Source: Staphylococcus lloydii
GTDB lineage: Bacteria; Bacillota; Bacilli; Staphylococcales; Staphylococcaceae
DNA length: 64,000 bases
Assembly: GCF_015775975.1 (NCBI RefSeq)
Contig: NZ_CP064056.1
Location: forward strand, 620,001-684,000
Reading direction: 5' to 3'
Shown here piece after piece: positions 63,107-64,000 of the stretch. Each line of letters begins with the position of its first letter. Positions within the stretch are counted from its first letter, which is position 1. A program made the translations under genes and the position numbers. A model generated the notes under the pieces. That model worked only from the letters and a program-made list of their open reading frames with translations. It was not told where the DNA came from and searched no databases.

Positions 63107-64000
63107 ATTTTTAGCTACTTTCGCACTGACTTACCGTAACAAAGTAAAGGCAAAATCATTTCTTATTTTCACAGGAATTGTTGTGATATTAATCTTAGCT
63201 GCCGGTAACATTAATAAAATAATTGATTTATTCGATAATGGTGGAGATAAAATAGGAATTGTTGCGGATAATGATAAGTTATATAAAGCGATTAAATCAC
63301 AAGAAAAGCAATTGAATGATGATGCCACGTATCACAGAATGTCAGAAAGCAAGGCCAAAAAAGAGATAAAAAGTAAAAAGCTAGACGAAGCGTATATCGT
63401 AAATTTAGCAGATAACAAATTGAACGGTAAAATACTAAGCCATGATACGGTATCTGGACAAAAGCAACAAAAGTTTAAGGCCATGTTGACGACGATACAA
63501 ACACAAATAACAGCATCTAATTTGAAATTAACACCATCGGAATTAAAATCATTACAAGCACAAAGTAAAGTGTCGACAGAAATGATATCCGATAGTCAAC
63601 ACAATAATAATTTATCGGAAGCTCAAAAAACGTTTAATATCATTGTTGTGTATGCTGGAATTATGTTGCTATTCTTTATCATTATCAATTATGCCAATCA
63701 AATCGCTATGGAAATTGCTACAGAAAAGACATCTCGTGTTATCGAGATGATTATTACAAGTGTGTCACCTATGGTACACATACTCGCTAAAATAGCAGGG
63801 ATTATAGCAGTAGCATTAACACAAATCGTAATTTTCGTGATTGTCGCCATTATTTCTTATTTTGCATTTGATGTTAAAGAAATGTTCAAAGGTTTTGATG
63901 TACAGCCGGGCACATTGACTACACAAATTATAATCGTAGGTATGATTAATTTAATTGTTGGTGTATTATCTTACGTGTTCTTAGCAGCTATATTAGGCGC
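63099..64000 (+). CDS. natB: ABC-2 type permease (NatB type), partial
   Basis: The start at ATG 63099 overlaps the end of natA by 8 bases in another frame, giving coupled translation. The visible 300 residues show a first membrane helix (about 20-42), an external region of about 150 residues and at least three more helices. T-E-K-T-S-R-V-I-E-M-I-I-T-S-V-S-P occurs near residue 210, the conserved ABC-2 permease loop. The gene continues past the right edge. It should form the membrane path of a NatAB-type exporter. Confidence 0.83.
   Translation, partial: MDRFLATFALTYRNKVKAKSFLIFTGIVVILILAAGNINKIIDLFDNGGDKIGIVADNDKLYKAIKSQEKQLNDDATYHRMSESKAKKEIKSKKLDEAYIVNLADNKLNGKILSHDTVSGQKQQKFKAMLTTIQTQITASNLKLTPSELKSLQAQSKVSTEMISDSQHNNNLSEAQKTFNIIVVYAGIMLLFFIIINYANQIAMEIATEKTSRVIEMIITSVSPMVHILAKIAGIIAVALTQIVIFVIVAIISYFAFDVKEMFKGFDVQPGTLTTQIIIVGMINLIVGVLSYVFLAAILG

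Overview
This is an AT-rich stretch of a Staphylococcus chromosome. The assignment rests on many recognisable staphylococcal genes (sarZ, hssRS/hrtAB, tcaR/tcaA/tcaB, iruO, mqo, nptA, fni), on strong GGAGG-type ribosome-binding sites and on short intergenic gaps closed by hairpin terminators. Several loci differ from what I remember of S. aureus: a polyol operon, a split tca locus and a short zinc-binding protein. A coagulase-negative species is therefore likely, but I cannot name it. The window holds no rRNA, tRNA, CRISPR array, insertion sequence or prophage that I can see. It reads as core genome with some accessory metabolic loci.

Layout. 1-4.7 kb: end of an MFS transporter, an ASCH protein, two small lipoproteins (one thioredoxin-like), a Zur-controlled zinc-binding lipoprotein, a YceI protein and an HhH/NTF2-like plus SRPBCC gene pair. 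4.7-12.2 kb: Rrf2 regulator divergent from a formate/nitrite-type channel, acetyltransferase, Hsp20, sarZ, glutamate/aspartate symporter, DUF4889-like protein, AraC regulator and a cytosolic amidase. 12.2-17.2 kb: CorA channel, TetR regulator divergent from a YhgE/Pip-type membrane protein, and nptA behind PhoP-type repeats. 17.4-22.5 kb: a catabolic locus with an SDR dehydrogenase, a DeoR regulator and an operon of zinc alcohol dehydrogenase, DhaK, DhaL and RpiB. Candidate cre sites and a direct-repeat operator accompany it. I interpret it as a four-carbon polyol (threitol/erythritol) pathway ending at erythrose 4-phosphate. 22.6-25 kb: CopC-CopD fusion, YcnI and a DUF2871-like membrane protein, probably copper handling. 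25.3-31.5 kb: iruO behind a Fur box, acetyltransferases, a sugar porter, an AcuI/YhdH-type oxidoreductase and a Ser/Asp/Asn-rich lipoprotein.

31.5-36.4 kb: two teichoic-acid-type transferase genes and mqo. 36.4-40.4 kb: heme sensing and efflux (hssS, hssR, hrtB, hrtA) with a clear HssR direct repeat. 40.4-51 kb: YdcF protein, tcaR, an MMPL exporter on the opposite strand, tcaA, tcaB, a TetR regulator and an EmrA/EmrB-type pump. 51-64 kb: membrane protein, esterase, thioesterase pair, second CorA protein, fni, gltS, an NhaC-type antiporter, 3-methyladenine DNA glycosylase, DUF805 protein, araB and a NatAB-type ABC exporter whose permease runs off the end.

Themes. Metal homeostasis recurs (Zur, Fur, heme, copper and Mg2+ systems). 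So does drug or lipid efflux (MFS, MMPL, EmrAB and NatAB types). The polyol locus is the most interesting metabolic unit. The MMPL gene inside the tca locus, with its own palindromic operator, is the most interesting rearrangement.
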